From the NCBI RefSeq assembly GCF_030815985.1, contig NZ_JAUSXM010000001.1, positions 2,294,001-2,358,000 of the forward strand: a stretch of 64,000 nucleotides of DNA, written 5' to 3'. Source of the stretch: Paenibacillus sp. W2I17 (GTDB lineage: Bacteria; Bacillota; Bacilli; Paenibacillales; Paenibacillaceae). Position 1 is the first letter of the stretch. Each line of letters opens with the position of its first letter. Shown in pieces: positions 24,667 through 34,175 of this stretch. Position numbers and translations under genes: made by a program. The notes beneath the pieces were generated by a model. That model had not been told where the DNA came from and made no database searches. It saw nothing but the letters and a program-made list of their open reading frames with translations.

Positions 24667-25722
24667 ATGAAACAGGCATTTCGGGTGCTGCAGATCGCAT
24701 TTACATACATCGGAACGGTTGTCGGAGCCGGCTTCGCTACAGGGCAGGAAATTTTGCAGTTTTTTACCCAGTATGGCAAATGGGCCACCATCACCATAGG
24801 CTTATCCACCATGCTCTTTGTCTGGTTAGGTACCAAAATGATGCTGATCGCTCACGATACCGGGTCCCGCTCTTATGAGGATCTGAACAAACATTTATTC
24901 GGCCACAAGGCGGGCAAATGGATCACTTGGGTGACCCTTCTCATTCTCATTGGCGTGAACAGTGTCATGCTTGCCGGAGCAGGTTCCGTTTTTGTCGAAC
25001 ATCTGGGTTTGCATTATCAGACAGGTCTGATCGTCACACTTGTAGGGTCATATCTGCTTCTGGGTCGAGGCATTCAGGCCATTCTACAAATGAATAGCAT
25101 CGTCGTGCCCATGATGCTCCTGTTATCTCTGCTCATGATCACCAGTACCATCCATCATCCAGGTGCTTCCCGATTCATCACACTGACGACAGATTCAAAC
25201 CCTATTCAAGTGTGGCTGTCTCCACTGTTGTATACTTCATTCAATCTGGTGTTGGCTCAAGCTGTTCTTGTGCCTGTAGGTAACCAGATTCGTAGTCGGA
25301 ATGTGCTGAAGTGGGGTGGAGTATTGGGTGGAATTGGCGTAGGTTTCATGCTGATGGCAGCTCATTTTGCCATGTCAGCCCAGATGCCCGGCATCATTCA
25401 ATTCGAAATCCCGATGGGCAGCATTGCCTTTCAACTTGGATGGGCAGTGCAATCTGTATATGTATCCCTTATTTTCATGGAAATATTCAGTACCTTTGTA
25501 GCCGATATCTATGGAATGACCTTGCAACTCAGGCAACATATACGTGTTCATCCCCGTTTCATTACATTAACCATTATGCTGTTGTGTTACTCACTCAGTC
25601 AGTTTGGATTCAGTTCCCTGCTGTCCATCCTTTACCCTATCTTCGGAAGTATGGCACTGTTTTGGGCTGCCAAATTGGTACTGAACCGCTGGGGCGCCTT
25701 TCGTAGACGCAACAATATATAA
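24667..25722 (+). CDS. YkvI family membrane transporter
   Basis: This 351-aa inner-membrane protein has about ten helices and resembles the YkvI family of the amino-acid/LeuT-type superfamily. The first helix carries FTYIGTVVGAGFATGQEILQFF, where a broken G-A-G-F-A-T-G segment usually forms part of a substrate site. It lacks any large soluble domain. The substrate is not known. The ATG follows GAGAGGGG. It is divergent from xpt, and its stop is followed by no strong plus-strand terminator. Confidence 0.85.
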   Translation: MKQAFRVLQIAFTYIGTVVGAGFATGQEILQFFTQYGKWATITIGLSTMLFVWLGTKMMLIAHDTGSRSYEDLNKHLFGHKAGKWITWVTLLILIGVNSVMLAGAGSVFVEHLGLHYQTGLIVTLVGSYLLLGRGIQAILQMNSIVVPMMLLLSLLMITSTIHHPGASRFITLTTDSNPIQVWLSPLLYTSFNLVLAQAVLVPVGNQIRSRNVLKWGGVLGGIGVGFMLMAAHFAMSAQMPGIIQFEIPMGSIAFQLGWAVQSVYVSLIFMEIFSTFVADIYGMTLQLRQHIRVHPRFITLTIMLLCYSLSQFGFSSLLSILYPIFGSMALFWAAKLVLNRWGAFRRRNNI

Positions 25723-25810
25723 ACCTCACGGTCCATGTACTTCATGAATATGAGCATCCGTTTACCTCAAAACCACAAGTCACCGCGGGTACTCTTTCCT
25801 TAAACATGAC

Positions 25811-25838
25811 AAAAAGCCGCTGTTTATCACAGCGGCTC
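25811..25838 (-). terminator. Terminator after the glycosyltransferase gene
   Basis: AGCCGCTGT and ACAGCGGCT form a 9-bp stem followed by TTTTTG on the minus strand. Confidence 0.85.
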
Positions 25839-25857
25839 GCACTTTTTGCTCTACATT

Positions 25858-26988
25858 TTAGGCTTTGCCAGGAAACTGCAAATACATCTTTTTTAACTCA
25901 TTGACCGATCTGCCGAGTGAGTAATGTGTCTTGGCTTTTTCACACGCTGAACGGGCAAGTTCATAACGATAAGCCGGGTCCAGCATCACCTTTTCAAGCG
26001 CTTCAGCCAATGCAGAAGGATCTTCTGCAGGTACAAGCAACCCATTGCTACCGTTCTCGATCTGTTCAGGTATACCCCCTACATCTGTACCCACAAGGGC
26101 AAGACAACTCAGCGCCGCTTCAGCGAAGACGGAACCAAATGCTTCTGCCCGTGAAGGAAGTACAAAAATATCAAAGAATGGCATGAATTCCTCAGGGTGC
26201 AGTGTATAACCATAGAAAATGGTCTCATTATAGATCCCCAACCGCTGCGCCAATTCTTCCAGATCAGGACGAATCGGTCCATCTCCAATAATATGTAACA
26301 CATAATCATGACCTCGGCCCTTCAGTTCCGCACAAGCTTTGAAAAGAATATCCAACCCCTTCGCCGGAACAAGCCGACATACCGTGACCAGTTGTGGTAT
26401 CGCATTATCATGAGGAATCGGCTTAAACCGCTTCTCATCAAATCCATTGGGAATCACACCGATGACATCAGGTTCCTTCACGTAGGGAGCCAGATAACGA
26501 CGGAACGAATCCGACACTGTCAAGAGACGCTCTGCCTGGTGTTCCAGCTCACCATATATCGCAAGCAGGAATCGATGCTCGGGACCATCCGTTTCAATGC
26601 GTCCATTAAGGATTAATTCTCGTTCATAACTGGAGTGAATCGTCTGAATGAGGGGTGTATCCGGGAAAACCGTTTTCATCGCAAGTCCAGCAATTGGGTG
26701 GTGGGCATGGATCAGATCATAGGGCTTCTGAATACGCAGTTTGGTCCACCAAAGATAATCACGATAAGTTTGAATATATTTTTGGACAACAGGACTATCC
26801 TGATATTCCGTCCAGTCAAACGTTTCGAACTGAACTTCCTCTCTGCCCTTGTTGCGAATTCGCTTTGGCAACGAGAATAGATCCATTTCCCACCTCGGGG
26901 TTGTAAATCTCTCTTGCATATACGGAATCATAGAGGATACACCTCCGGGCTGCTCCGGAGGAAAGAAAAGCGCCTGCAGCAATTTCAC
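25858..26988 (-). CDS. Glycosyltransferase family 4
   Basis: This 376-aa cytosolic GT-B enzyme transfers a sugar from a nucleotide donor. It has the N-terminal acceptor part (PPEQPGGVSSMIPYM; DLIHAHHPIAGLA) and the C-terminal donor site VPAKGLDILFKAC and FVLPSRAEAFGSVFAEAALSC, with the E-x7-E motif of family 4. GTG at 26986-26988, after AAAGGGGG, gives the usual GT4 start MKLLQALFFPPEQ; longer frames have no ribosome site. The acceptor is unknown: a surface glycan or a teichuronic-type polymer are guesses. It is monocistronic with its own terminator. Confidence 0.88.
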   Translation of the reverse strand: MKLLQALFFPPEQPGGVSSMIPYMQERFTTPRWEMDLFSLPKRIRNKGREEVQFETFDWTEYQDSPVVQKYIQTYRDYLWWTKLRIQKPYDLIHAHHPIAGLAMKTVFPDTPLIQTIHSSYERELILNGRIETDGPEHRFLLAIYGELEHQAERLLTVSDSFRRYLAPYVKEPDVIGVIPNGFDEKRFKPIPHDNAIPQLVTVCRLVPAKGLDILFKACAELKGRGHDYVLHIIGDGPIRPDLEELAQRLGIYNETIFYGYTLHPEEFMPFFDIFVLPSRAEAFGSVFAEAALSCLALVGTDVGGIPEQIENGSNGLLVPAEDPSALAEALEKVMLDPAYRYELARSACEKAKTHYSLGRSVNELKKMYLQFPGKA

Positions 26989-27180
26989 CGTTAGTTTCCC
27001 CCTTTCTAACTTACGTACTGCTCTACTATCCATTATGACATAGGGAAGCCGGAACATCTATATTACGATAACTCGTATATACAACATATTCATGAAACGT
27101 TCCCCTCAGAAGCAAAAGCTTTAATTCAGCAGTCCATCGCTTGCAGTTGTCGTCAACATATTCATTGGATAACCAGAATT

Positions 27181-27732
27181 TCAGCTCCGTAGCTCCACGG
27201 GCTTCTCATATGTACTGTAACCATCGGTCTCTCCCAAAAAAGTATACCCGTTCCGCGCGTAAAAGGCGTTCAACGTAGCATTGCTCGCTCCGCAATCTAA
27301 CCGAACAGTATGTTTGCCTTCAAAATGTATGCCGCTGCTGGACCATTGCAAAATGGACCGTCCGAGACCGCTCTGAGCATATTTTCTTCGAATCGCTAGC
27401 CGATGCAGATAAATTGCACCATCCTCGGCATGAGCTTTTGAACCCCAAAGATGAATATCCCAAGGGCTTGGCTGAACCATAAGGATGACCATCCCCGCTA
27501 CATCCGCTCCTTTTTTAAATACAAACACATCCCCACGCCGAATCGCCCCTGCCGTATCATGTGAATCTTCACCTTTAAGCAAAGCGTTCCATTGGGAAGA
27601 ACCTTGGCTCTGTAACCATTCGGCTGTCTCCACCAGCAGCGACATCACATCCTCCGTATCTTCCGGCTTCGCCTGAACCGCTTGAAAACCATCGTTAATA
27701 TATTCGCTACTGATCCTGAATGAGTGCATCAT
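27181..27732 (-). CDS. GNAT family N-acetyltransferase
   Basis: This 183-aa enzyme has the acetyl-CoA binding fold: central AEDGAIYLHRLAIRRKYAQSG and LGRSILQW carry the V/I-x-R-x-x-x-G-x-G-like signature (R-x-x-Y-A-Q-S-G-L-G), then LDCGASNATLNAFYARNGYTFLG. The substrate is not predictable. The start after GGAGGAG is one of two consecutive ATGs. The adjacent upstream gene lies about 100 bases away in the same direction. Confidence 0.83.
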   Translation of the reverse strand: MMHSFRISSEYINDGFQAVQAKPEDTEDVMSLLVETAEWLQSQGSSQWNALLKGEDSHDTAGAIRRGDVFVFKKGADVAGMVILMVQPSPWDIHLWGSKAHAEDGAIYLHRLAIRRKYAQSGLGRSILQWSSSGIHFEGKHTVRLDCGASNATLNAFYARNGYTFLGETDGYSTYEKPVELRS

Positions 27733-27835
27733 TGTTCTCCTCCGCTTCCTGATCTCTGTTAAACTAATGGTACTATACCGGGAAATGATTTTTTCGTCAA
27801 AATGAGAATAAAAAAAGGTAAAAGGCGGTTGCCCT

Positions 27836-28876
27836 TTACCCATCTATTCTGGCTTCATCGATAATCTGATTTCGATACAACATCGTCAGGTGCAGGGTAT
27901 CAAACTCCATCTCCTTGTCCAACTCCTGCACCAACACTTCGACTAGACTCTTTCGCTGAATGCTGGTACCAGGAACCTCGTAATCAATGTATCCCGTCAG
28001 ATCGGATTGAGAAGTGTCTATTGTTGCAGTTCCCACAGGCAATCCACCTCGTTCCTGAAGAAACAACTCGTATACCCGGAACTCCCGATCCTTACGCTTC
28101 AGCATGACATAACATGTTTCTTCAGCAGCTTCCAGCTCATCCAGATCCGATTCATCGGTATCCTCAAAATCCTCGGAGAAATCGCGATGTACCCACTCTA
28201 GCGTCTCGAGTTCGTTGCCCTGATGCCACATGCGGATCGTAATCGTATCGATGATATCTTCATCCAGCTCTCTGACAAGCAACTCTGCCGCAGCTTCCAA
28301 TTGATTCTCTTCCGGCTCGTCATACCAGTGTATTTCACCTTGTACATCAGCGCCATATTGTTTTAATGAAGCTTCTGCAAGTTCCTGCCCTTCGACATCA
28401 TTGAATATATACGTCGATATGCTGCGTCCCGCGCTTACCATTTCCATCTCCAGAACCTGATCCCGATCTTCATATGTAAACGATTCGGCTTGTGAAACAG
28501 GAATTACCTTACTTCCACTGCTGTCTATATCGTCATAACCGCCTTCGTCATGATTCATTTCTTCAGACGGCCACACGGTCTCTGACTCAGGCTTATGCAG
28601 AACCGAATGTAATGAGCCACAACTAACCAGCACTTCATAATATGCAGCTTCCAACGCGTCTGCAAGAGATCGGACATAGGCATGCACTTTTTCCACAATA
28701 CGTTCCTCTGTACCATCTGGCAGAGACTCCTGCTCGATCTGAAGACTACCGGATAAACGATCTCCTTCTCTGTACACAAGGAAAAGTGAGCCTCCATATT
28801 GTCCATTGACCATCACGTCCTGTACTTCTCCACCTGATGTCCGCAGGTCTGCAACCAATTCCACATCATATTTCAT
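27836..28876 (-). CDS. Acidic protein with three internal repeats, function unknown
   Basis: I do not recognise this 346-aa cytosolic protein. It is strongly acidic. Three segments of about 70-90 residues appear related: residues near 5-88, 153-223 and 256-345, each with a strand-rich start, a G-x-I/L step, an L-x-x-x-V-x-E-L helix and a D-T-or-x-L strand (for example LVRELDEDIIDTITIRMW and LVQELDKEMEFDTLHLTML). The first copy is the most diverged. ATG at 28876 follows AAGGAGG by 7 bases. Neighbours (HAD phosphatase, GNAT enzyme) do not suggest a role. Confidence 0.75.
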   Translation of the reverse strand: MKYDVELVADLRTSGGEVQDVMVNGQYGGSLFLVYREGDRLSGSLQIEQESLPDGTEERIVEKVHAYVRSLADALEAAYYEVLVSCGSLHSVLHKPESETVWPSEEMNHDEGGYDDIDSSGSKVIPVSQAESFTYEDRDQVLEMEMVSAGRSISTYIFNDVEGQELAEASLKQYGADVQGEIHWYDEPEENQLEAAAELLVRELDEDIIDTITIRMWHQGNELETLEWVHRDFSEDFEDTDESDLDELEAAEETCYVMLKRKDREFRVYELFLQERGGLPVGTATIDTSQSDLTGYIDYEVPGTSIQRKSLVEVLVQELDKEMEFDTLHLTMLYRNQIIDEARIDG

Positions 28877-28973
28877 CACATGTCCTCCTTCATTCCTAAC
28901 GTTATTCTCTTAGGATGCCCCTGAGGACGGTAGATTATGAGGGAAGCGTACATTTTAAGTATAAGATGTAGGG

Positions 28974-29777
28974 TTAGACGGATAACACATATTTTTGGAT
29001 TGCGTGTGCCACACCTTGCTCGTTATTGGAAAGTGTAACCTCGTCCGCAGCAGCTTTCACCTCGTCCGGTGAGTTATCCATGGCAATGCCTTTGCCCGCA
29101 AAGGTCAGCATCGTAATATCATTGAAGTAGTTGCCAATCGCCATGATCTCCGAGGGCATGATTCCCTTCGATTCGGCAAGCCTTTTAAGCGCAGCGCCTT
29201 TGGACGCTTCGGGATGCATCAGATCAATAAAAAAGTCACCACTCCGTGTCATATAATAAGGCAGATTCCAAGTTGACCATTCCTGAAGTACTGCATCCAT
29301 CTGTTCAATCGGACCAAATGCAGTGAATTTCGCCAGCGGTTCTGTCATGTCAACCCACTTGGGTAACTTCAGTGGCTCTGCCATAAAGTTGTAATACATC
29401 TCACGCACCTGCAACCCCAAACCTTCCGGTTGATCCACATACAGACCAAATGCCGTATTGATGTCAAAATGTACTCCATTGGTTCGACAATAGGATATGA
29501 TTGGCTCCAGTCCTTGTCCATCTAATGCAAAATGATGGACCACCTCACGGGTATCGACTTGCGCGGTAACGGCGCCATTATGCGTAATCACATATCCATC
29601 CAGTCCCATCTGCTCCATAAAGGGAATCGTGTTGGCAGGACCTCTACCTGAACACAGCACAATCTCTGCTCCCTGACGGGAAGCTTGAATCAAGGTCTCC
29701 TGAGTCCATTCGGTAAGTTCATGATGATCATTCAGCAGTGTTCCATCTACATCAAGTGCAATTAATTTATAAGTCAT
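28974..29777 (-). CDS. Cof-type HAD-IIB family phosphatase
   Basis: This 267-aa enzyme has the HAD motifs in order: LIALDVDGTLLND (nucleophile Asp), CSGRG as motif II, K in LMHPEASKGAALKRL as motif III, and AIGNYFNDITML as motif IV. The Cof-type cap domain lies between. Such proteins dephosphorylate small sugar or cofactor phosphates; the specific substrate is unknown. The ATG at 29777 follows GAGGATG; a frame reaching 29939 would add about 54 residues from the repeat region and is not credible. Confidence 0.9.
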   Translation of the reverse strand: MTYKLIALDVDGTLLNDHHELTEWTQETLIQASRQGAEIVLCSGRGPANTIPFMEQMGLDGYVITHNGAVTAQVDTREVVHHFALDGQGLEPIISYCRTNGVHFDINTAFGLYVDQPEGLGLQVREMYYNFMAEPLKLPKWVDMTEPLAKFTAFGPIEQMDAVLQEWSTWNLPYYMTRSGDFFIDLMHPEASKGAALKRLAESKGIMPSEIMAIGNYFNDITMLTFAGKGIAMDNSPDEVKAAADEVTLSNNEQGVAHAIQKYVLSV

Positions 29778-29819
29778 TCTGGCTTCATCCTCATCTGTTA
29801 GTAGTCGCACCCACCCAAA

Positions 29820-30272
29820 CCCTCCCTTCCGAGGGAGGGCCCCAGAGGGCTCTGCCCTCTGGACTCCCGTCTTGCTCACCGGTGTTAGGTCGGGTCTTGC
29901 TATGTCACGGTTGTCGTAGGAATGCTTGTTGCCGGGCACACCGCTGGTCAGCGGCGGTCCCGCCCAAACTTAACCGGGACCATTACGGGCAGGGCTTCGC
30001 TTTCTGCCCGGCTCCCTGCTTCACTTCGTGAAGCAGGGAGCTTTTTCGCCTGCGGCGTTAGTATCGAGGCTTCGCTTCCCTCCACAACTCCCTGCTTCAC
30101 TTCGTGAAGAACGGGAGCTTTCTCGCCTGCGGCGGTTAGTATCGGGGCTTCGCTTCCCTCCACAACTCCCTGCTTCACTTCGTGAAGAACAGGAGCTTTC
30201 TCGCCTGCGGCGGTTAGTATCGGGGCTTCGCTTCCCTCCACGACTCCCTGCTCCGCTTCGCGAAGGTCGGGA
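29820..30272. repeat. Hairpin cluster plus 78-bp tandem repeats
   Basis: This gene-free block starts with five hairpins: CCTCCC/GGGAGG (29821-29838), CCAGAGGG/CCCTCTGG (29842-29862), CCGCTG/CAGCGG (29941-29954), GGTCCCG/CGGGACC (29956-29981) and CGGGCAG/CTGCCCG (29986-30010). From 30012 a unit of 76-78 bases is repeated about three and a half times (starts 30012, 30088, 30166, 30244). Each unit begins with CTCCCTGCTTCAC and a hairpin, perfect (13 bp) in the first copy and decaying later. It is G+C-rich against neighbours, and not CRISPR-like. Confidence 0.85.
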
Positions 30273-30276
30273 GCTT

Positions 30277-31023
30277 TTACTTCCGCAGAAGGCTCAACTC
30301 ATCTGCGGTTAGTTCACGATAGCTTCCGATAGCAAGATCGGAAGCTAGTTCCAGCTCACCCATGGCTACGCGTTTCAGATAGACCACACGCTTGCCTACC
30401 GCCTGAAACATACGTTTTACCTGATGAAACTTCCCTTCGTGAATAATAAGCGAGATCGACGAGATCGTGCCTTCTTCCGTTTCTTCCTGACCAAGTATAG
30501 TCAGTTCGGCAGGCAGCGTCTCGTACCCGTCATCCAATTGAACGCCCGCTTTAAAACGTTGCACATCCGCTTCATCCACGTTTCCCAGAACACGGGCTTC
30601 GTAGGTTTTGGGCACATGCTTGCGTGGAGATAACAGATCATGGGCAAGTGGACCGTCATTCGTAAGAATGAGCAGCCCCTCCGTATCCTTATCCAGTCGT
30701 CCCACAGGAAAAGGATTGAACACCCGATCCTCTTTGCGCAGCAGATCCAGTACCGTCTTATCTCTGTTATCCTCGGTAGCAGACACGACACCCGGAGGTT
30801 TATGCAGCATCAGATAGATCATCTCCCGATACGCAATTCGCTGCCCATCGGCTTCAATGACGTTGACCTCGGGGTTCACCTGTACACCGCTGTCTTTCAC
30901 CGCTTTGCCGTCCACATGGATTCTGCCTTGTTTCACCATCTTTTTGAGTTCACTCCGTGTTCCCACACCCATATGACTCAATATCTTATCTAAACGAAGC
31001 GTTTGTTTGCCTTTTCCACTCAT
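30277..31023 (-). CDS. RsuA-family pseudouridine synthase
   Basis: This 248-aa enzyme isomerises uridine in rRNA. It begins with an S4 RNA-binding domain (LRLDKILSHMGVGTRSELKKMV) and has the catalytic Asp motif FPVGRLDKDTEGLLILTNDG and the family C-terminal GKFHQVKRMF. These fit the RsuA/RluB/E/F group; the exact target cannot be read. Its ATG overlaps the TGA of the upstream methyltransferase (ATGA), showing translational coupling between two rRNA modification genes. An GGAGGTGG site lies inside the upstream gene. Confidence 0.92.
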   Translation of the reverse strand: MSGKGKQTLRLDKILSHMGVGTRSELKKMVKQGRIHVDGKAVKDSGVQVNPEVNVIEADGQRIAYREMIYLMLHKPPGVVSATEDNRDKTVLDLLRKEDRVFNPFPVGRLDKDTEGLLILTNDGPLAHDLLSPRKHVPKTYEARVLGNVDEADVQRFKAGVQLDDGYETLPAELTILGQEETEEGTISSISLIIHEGKFHQVKRMFQAVGKRVVYLKRVAMGELELASDLAIGSYRELTADELSLLRK

Positions 31024-32705
31024 ACCGATGTCCACCTCCAGCCTGCCGGATATTCATTCTTCAGTACACCATCCAGCCATTTTCCCCAGCCAGCGGCATA
31101 ACCATCTACACATACAAGAACGTACCCTTTGGCAAACGTATCCGCCTTGAGCACCACCCGTTCTTCTTCAATATTTAACGTTTCACCCTTGAGGTATCTC
31201 ACGGCTTCGCCATCAGCGGATGACAGATTTACGCTACGCCGTGCTTCAGATGCATTCAAAGCACACGCAAGCGGGTGGGACGGAATAAATCGTCCATTCT
31301 TAATCGTGCCCATAAACCAGCCTGGACGAATGACTTTCAGTCCCTCCAACCGAGCTGCACCAACCGAGGATTGATACACCCGATCTCCGTAACATACCGT
31401 TTCTCCAGTTAACTCAATCTCCAATTGTTCTTTCATAAACTGAGTGTAGATCGCAACCGGATCAATACTTGCCGGATCAGCTCCGCGTCCCGATTTACGT
31501 CCACCGTGATCTTTACCTTTTTTGCTCTGTCTACCCGGATTCTTGCCGCCACCAGCCTGTCTGTCATGGGACTCTCGGGATTCGATTCGCAACAAACGTT
31601 CCTTTTTACGATCAGCCTTGGTCATAGCAATTGAAGAAGCAGCAATAGAGTGATCCTTGTTCCCCTCTACTTCAATCCTGGACACATCCACGACCTGTCC
31701 ATACTCCATTGCTCCTTCTTTAACTACTCCAGGTTGATCTGTTTCTAATTCTTGCCCTGCACGATGCTGCATTACAGCGACATAATGTCCCTCTCCTTCC
31801 AAAAGGTGAGGCCACAATCTTGCGGTACCACGCGTTTGATCCAACACAGCTTCCGTCTCTTCTGCCTTCTCCGGCATCATCTGACGTACCCATTCCGGAC
31901 GTCCTGGAGCGAACCCTGTCTCTTCAGGAATGTCCATTACTACGAAATCACGGTTTACATTCAGGAACTCCGCAATCATCGCTTCGTTTTCCTCCGGCGC
32001 AAAGGTACATGTCGAATATACTATGGTTCCTCCCGGGGCCAGCAATCGTGCAGCAGTCTCCAAGATATCCCGCTGCATGAGCACACATTTTTCCACCGAA
32101 TGATGTTCCCACGATTTCACCATGTCTTCATCCTTGCGGAACATGCCTTCACCTGAGCAAGGCGCATCAATTAATACTTTGTCAAAATAATGAGGAAATG
32201 CATTTGCGATCCGCTCTGGCGACTCATTCAAAACAACCGCGTTACGTACCCCGTACAATTCCACGTTTTTGGCCAGCGCTTTGGTGCGTTCAGCATGGAT
32301 ATCGTTCGTCACAAGTACACCCTTGCCTTGCAGCTTTGCAGCAATCTGTGTTGTTTTCCCTCCCGGAGCAGCACACAGATCAAGCACGCGATCTCCAGGC
32401 TCCACCTGCAATAATTCAACTGGAGCCATTGCACTTGGTTCCTGTATATAATACAGGCCTGCATGATAATAAGGGTGCAGCCCCGGTTTAACACCATGAG
32501 GTACATAGAATCCTGTCTCACACCACGGAATAGATCTTAGATCAAACGGAGCAATCTCATCGAATTGTTCCATCGATATTTTTAGCGTATTCACTCTCAG
32601 CCCCGCATGGGGAGACTGATCATAAGATTTCATGAATTGTTCAAACTCATCGCCCAGCAAACTTTTCATTCGCTCAGCAAATATCAAAGGTAACTTTACA
32701 CCCAT
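31020..32705 (-). CDS. rsmF: RsmF/RsmB-type rRNA m5C methyltransferase
   Basis: This 561-aa SAM-dependent enzyme belongs to the NOL1/NOP2/Sun group that makes 5-methylcytosine in 16S rRNA. It has VLDLCAAPGGKTTQIAAKL (SAM motif), VLIDAPCSGEGMF with the PC motif Cys and VYSTCTFAPEENE with the TC motif Cys. A long linker (about 340-440) with basic repeats leads to the C-terminal PUA-like part seen in RsmF. I chose ATG at 32705 (MGVKLPLIFAERMKSLL), which matches family starts; earlier in-frame ATGs lack a ribosome site. Confidence 0.9.
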   Translation of the reverse strand: MGVKLPLIFAERMKSLLGDEFEQFMKSYDQSPHAGLRVNTLKISMEQFDEIAPFDLRSIPWCETGFYVPHGVKPGLHPYYHAGLYYIQEPSAMAPVELLQVEPGDRVLDLCAAPGGKTTQIAAKLQGKGVLVTNDIHAERTKALAKNVELYGVRNAVVLNESPERIANAFPHYFDKVLIDAPCSGEGMFRKDEDMVKSWEHHSVEKCVLMQRDILETAARLLAPGGTIVYSTCTFAPEENEAMIAEFLNVNRDFVVMDIPEETGFAPGRPEWVRQMMPEKAEETEAVLDQTRGTARLWPHLLEGEGHYVAVMQHRAGQELETDQPGVVKEGAMEYGQVVDVSRIEVEGNKDHSIAASSIAMTKADRKKERLLRIESRESHDRQAGGGKNPGRQSKKGKDHGGRKSGRGADPASIDPVAIYTQFMKEQLEIELTGETVCYGDRVYQSSVGAARLEGLKVIRPGWFMGTIKNGRFIPSHPLACALNASEARRSVNLSSADGEAVRYLKGETLNIEEERVVLKADTFAKGYVLVCVDGYAAGWGKWLDGVLKNEYPAGWRWTSV

Positions 32706-32926
32706 ATTCCCACTCATCCTGTCTTGGTAAGATTGCAACATCGTTTTATTTTATCATATCCAAGCTTTGCTTTCCTATCATATCGTATCTATTCCACTAC
32801 AGCGTGTAATGTAGTATAATGGCAAGTAGATTGATTCCTGAGCAAAAATTCGGGTGTTTATGCATATTATCCCAACCTTTATTTTTGCCCAAACTATATT
32901 TCGATATGATCGATGGGGGATGTCCA

Positions 32927-33475
32927 ATGAAATCCAAGAAGAAAAAGAAAAGCGCTGCGATCCTTATATTCCTGGGTATTTTAATCATTATGATTGCAGC
33001 ACTGGTTGTCGTAGACCAGCAATCCAAGAAACAGATGGATTCAGTGGAAAATGCTTATGGCATCGCTGCATCCAAGCTTAATCCAGCTACACGGGAGCTA
33101 CTTAGTGATCCCAACTATCAACAAATTATTGTTCCCACTGATCTCAAAGCCAAAATCGATAACAAAGACAGCTTTTTTGTTTATTTCTTTGCTTCCGACT
33201 GCTCGCACTGCCGTGCCACAACACCTCAGTTGATGCCACTGGTTGACAGTGAAGGTATTGAGCTTCCACAGTTCAATCTGCGTGAATTCGAAGCAGGATG
33301 GACCGATTACAATATCGAGTTCACACCTACACTCGTCTATTATGAGGCTGGTGTCGAGAAAGACCGTATGGTTGGCGGACTGAAAGAGAATGGCAGTGAC
33401 CAAGGCTACACGCTGGATGATTACAAACAATTTTTCCAAAAATATAAAGGCAGTGCCGCTCCTTCGGCAAGCTAA
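32927..33475 (+). CDS. Membrane-anchored thioredoxin-like protein
   Basis: This 182-aa protein has a basic start (MKSKKKKKS), one membrane helix (about 10-27) and an extracytoplasmic thioredoxin fold with CxxC in SDCSHCRATTP and a cis-Pro-like FTPTLVYY. It should exchange disulfides outside the membrane or act in protein folding or cytochrome maturation. The CSHC dipeptide is typical of bacillary stress-type thioredoxins. The ATG follows GGGGGATG. A TATAAT lies at 32815-32820 but the -35 is poor. It is monocistronic. Confidence 0.82.
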   Translation: MKSKKKKKSAAILIFLGILIIMIAALVVVDQQSKKQMDSVENAYGIAASKLNPATRELLSDPNYQQIIVPTDLKAKIDNKDSFFVYFFASDCSHCRATTPQLMPLVDSEGIELPQFNLREFEAGWTDYNIEFTPTLVYYEAGVEKDRMVGGLKENGSDQGYTLDDYKQFFQKYKGSAAPSAS

Positions 33476-33590
33476 ATGATAGATCCGTTTCCACAAGTAT
33501 CTACAATCAGGCACTTGTATCACCGACACTGTTCTGTTGAAGGACAAGCTGTGCGACCTGCAATCATCTGAATATGACGCAACATTCAAA

Positions 33591-33633
33591 AACACCCCGA
33601 TCTTTCCCTTTACAGGAATCGTCGGGGTGTTTC
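33591..33633. terminator. Bidirectional terminator
   Basis: AACACCCCGA and TCGGGGTGTT form a 10-bp stem, with T runs on both strands (GTTTTTG on the minus), between convergent genes. Confidence 0.8.
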
Positions 33634-33692
33634 ATAACCATGGAACTTCATATCCATGGGATGCTCATTTGAATGCTAACGCTGATAACGGC

Positions 33693-34175
33693 TTAACTTC
33701 TACCCTGATCCATCGCCTTCATCTTCTCTTCGTATATTCGCCCTCTGGTAGGACTCCGGCGCTGCGGAATATTAGGTTTTAGCTCAAGCGATCTTCTAGA
33801 TATCTCCTGTTCTAAGACCTCATCAACAATACATATGGACAAATCCCTGTAAGTCACAGACTGAATATCTGATTGGGACAGTTCCTTCACGATTTCCTGT
33901 ACATCCCGTACCAAAGTCCCAAGGTCAATGCCCAGAATCGTAGCAGGATAAGGTTCCAGAAGATCAAGTGAGCTCTGTAACATCATCGTTCCTCCGCGGA
34001 GATTGCCATTCCTGAAGTGGTATAAACCAACCGCAATTTGCAACAACCCTTTATAGAGAGAATCCCGGTTCCGTTCAAGCCACAATTCTTCCAGCACCTC
34101 ATGGCACTCGAAATAATCCTGATCCCGATTGAAGTAGATTAAGTAGTCAATGTACAGTGGCTCATAGATGCTCAT
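33693..34175 (-). CDS. DUF309 family protein
   Basis: This 160-aa helical protein has the DUF309 signature: FNRDQDYFECHEVLEELW, then GLLQIAVGLYHFRNGNLRGG. The H and E residues could bind metal, but its function is unknown. Its ATG overlaps the end of relQ by 14 bases, so it is translated from the same mRNA. The coupling suggests a shared physiology, possibly nutritional stress, but this is inference. Confidence 0.88.
   Translation of the reverse strand: MSIYEPLYIDYLIYFNRDQDYFECHEVLEELWLERNRDSLYKGLLQIAVGLYHFRNGNLRGGTMMLQSSLDLLEPYPATILGIDLGTLVRDVQEIVKELSQSDIQSVTYRDLSICIVDEVLEQEISRRSLELKPNIPQRRSPTRGRIYEEKMKAMDQGRS

Noticed and set aside
30012..30272. CRISPR array
   Set aside because: Units are adjacent copies of the same 78-base sequence without variable spacers, and no cas genes are near.
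29948..30312. Repeat-encoded proteins on both strands of the 78-bp tandem repeats
   Set aside because: Both strands stay open only because the unit is 26 codons long. There is no ribosome site and no likeness to a real protein.
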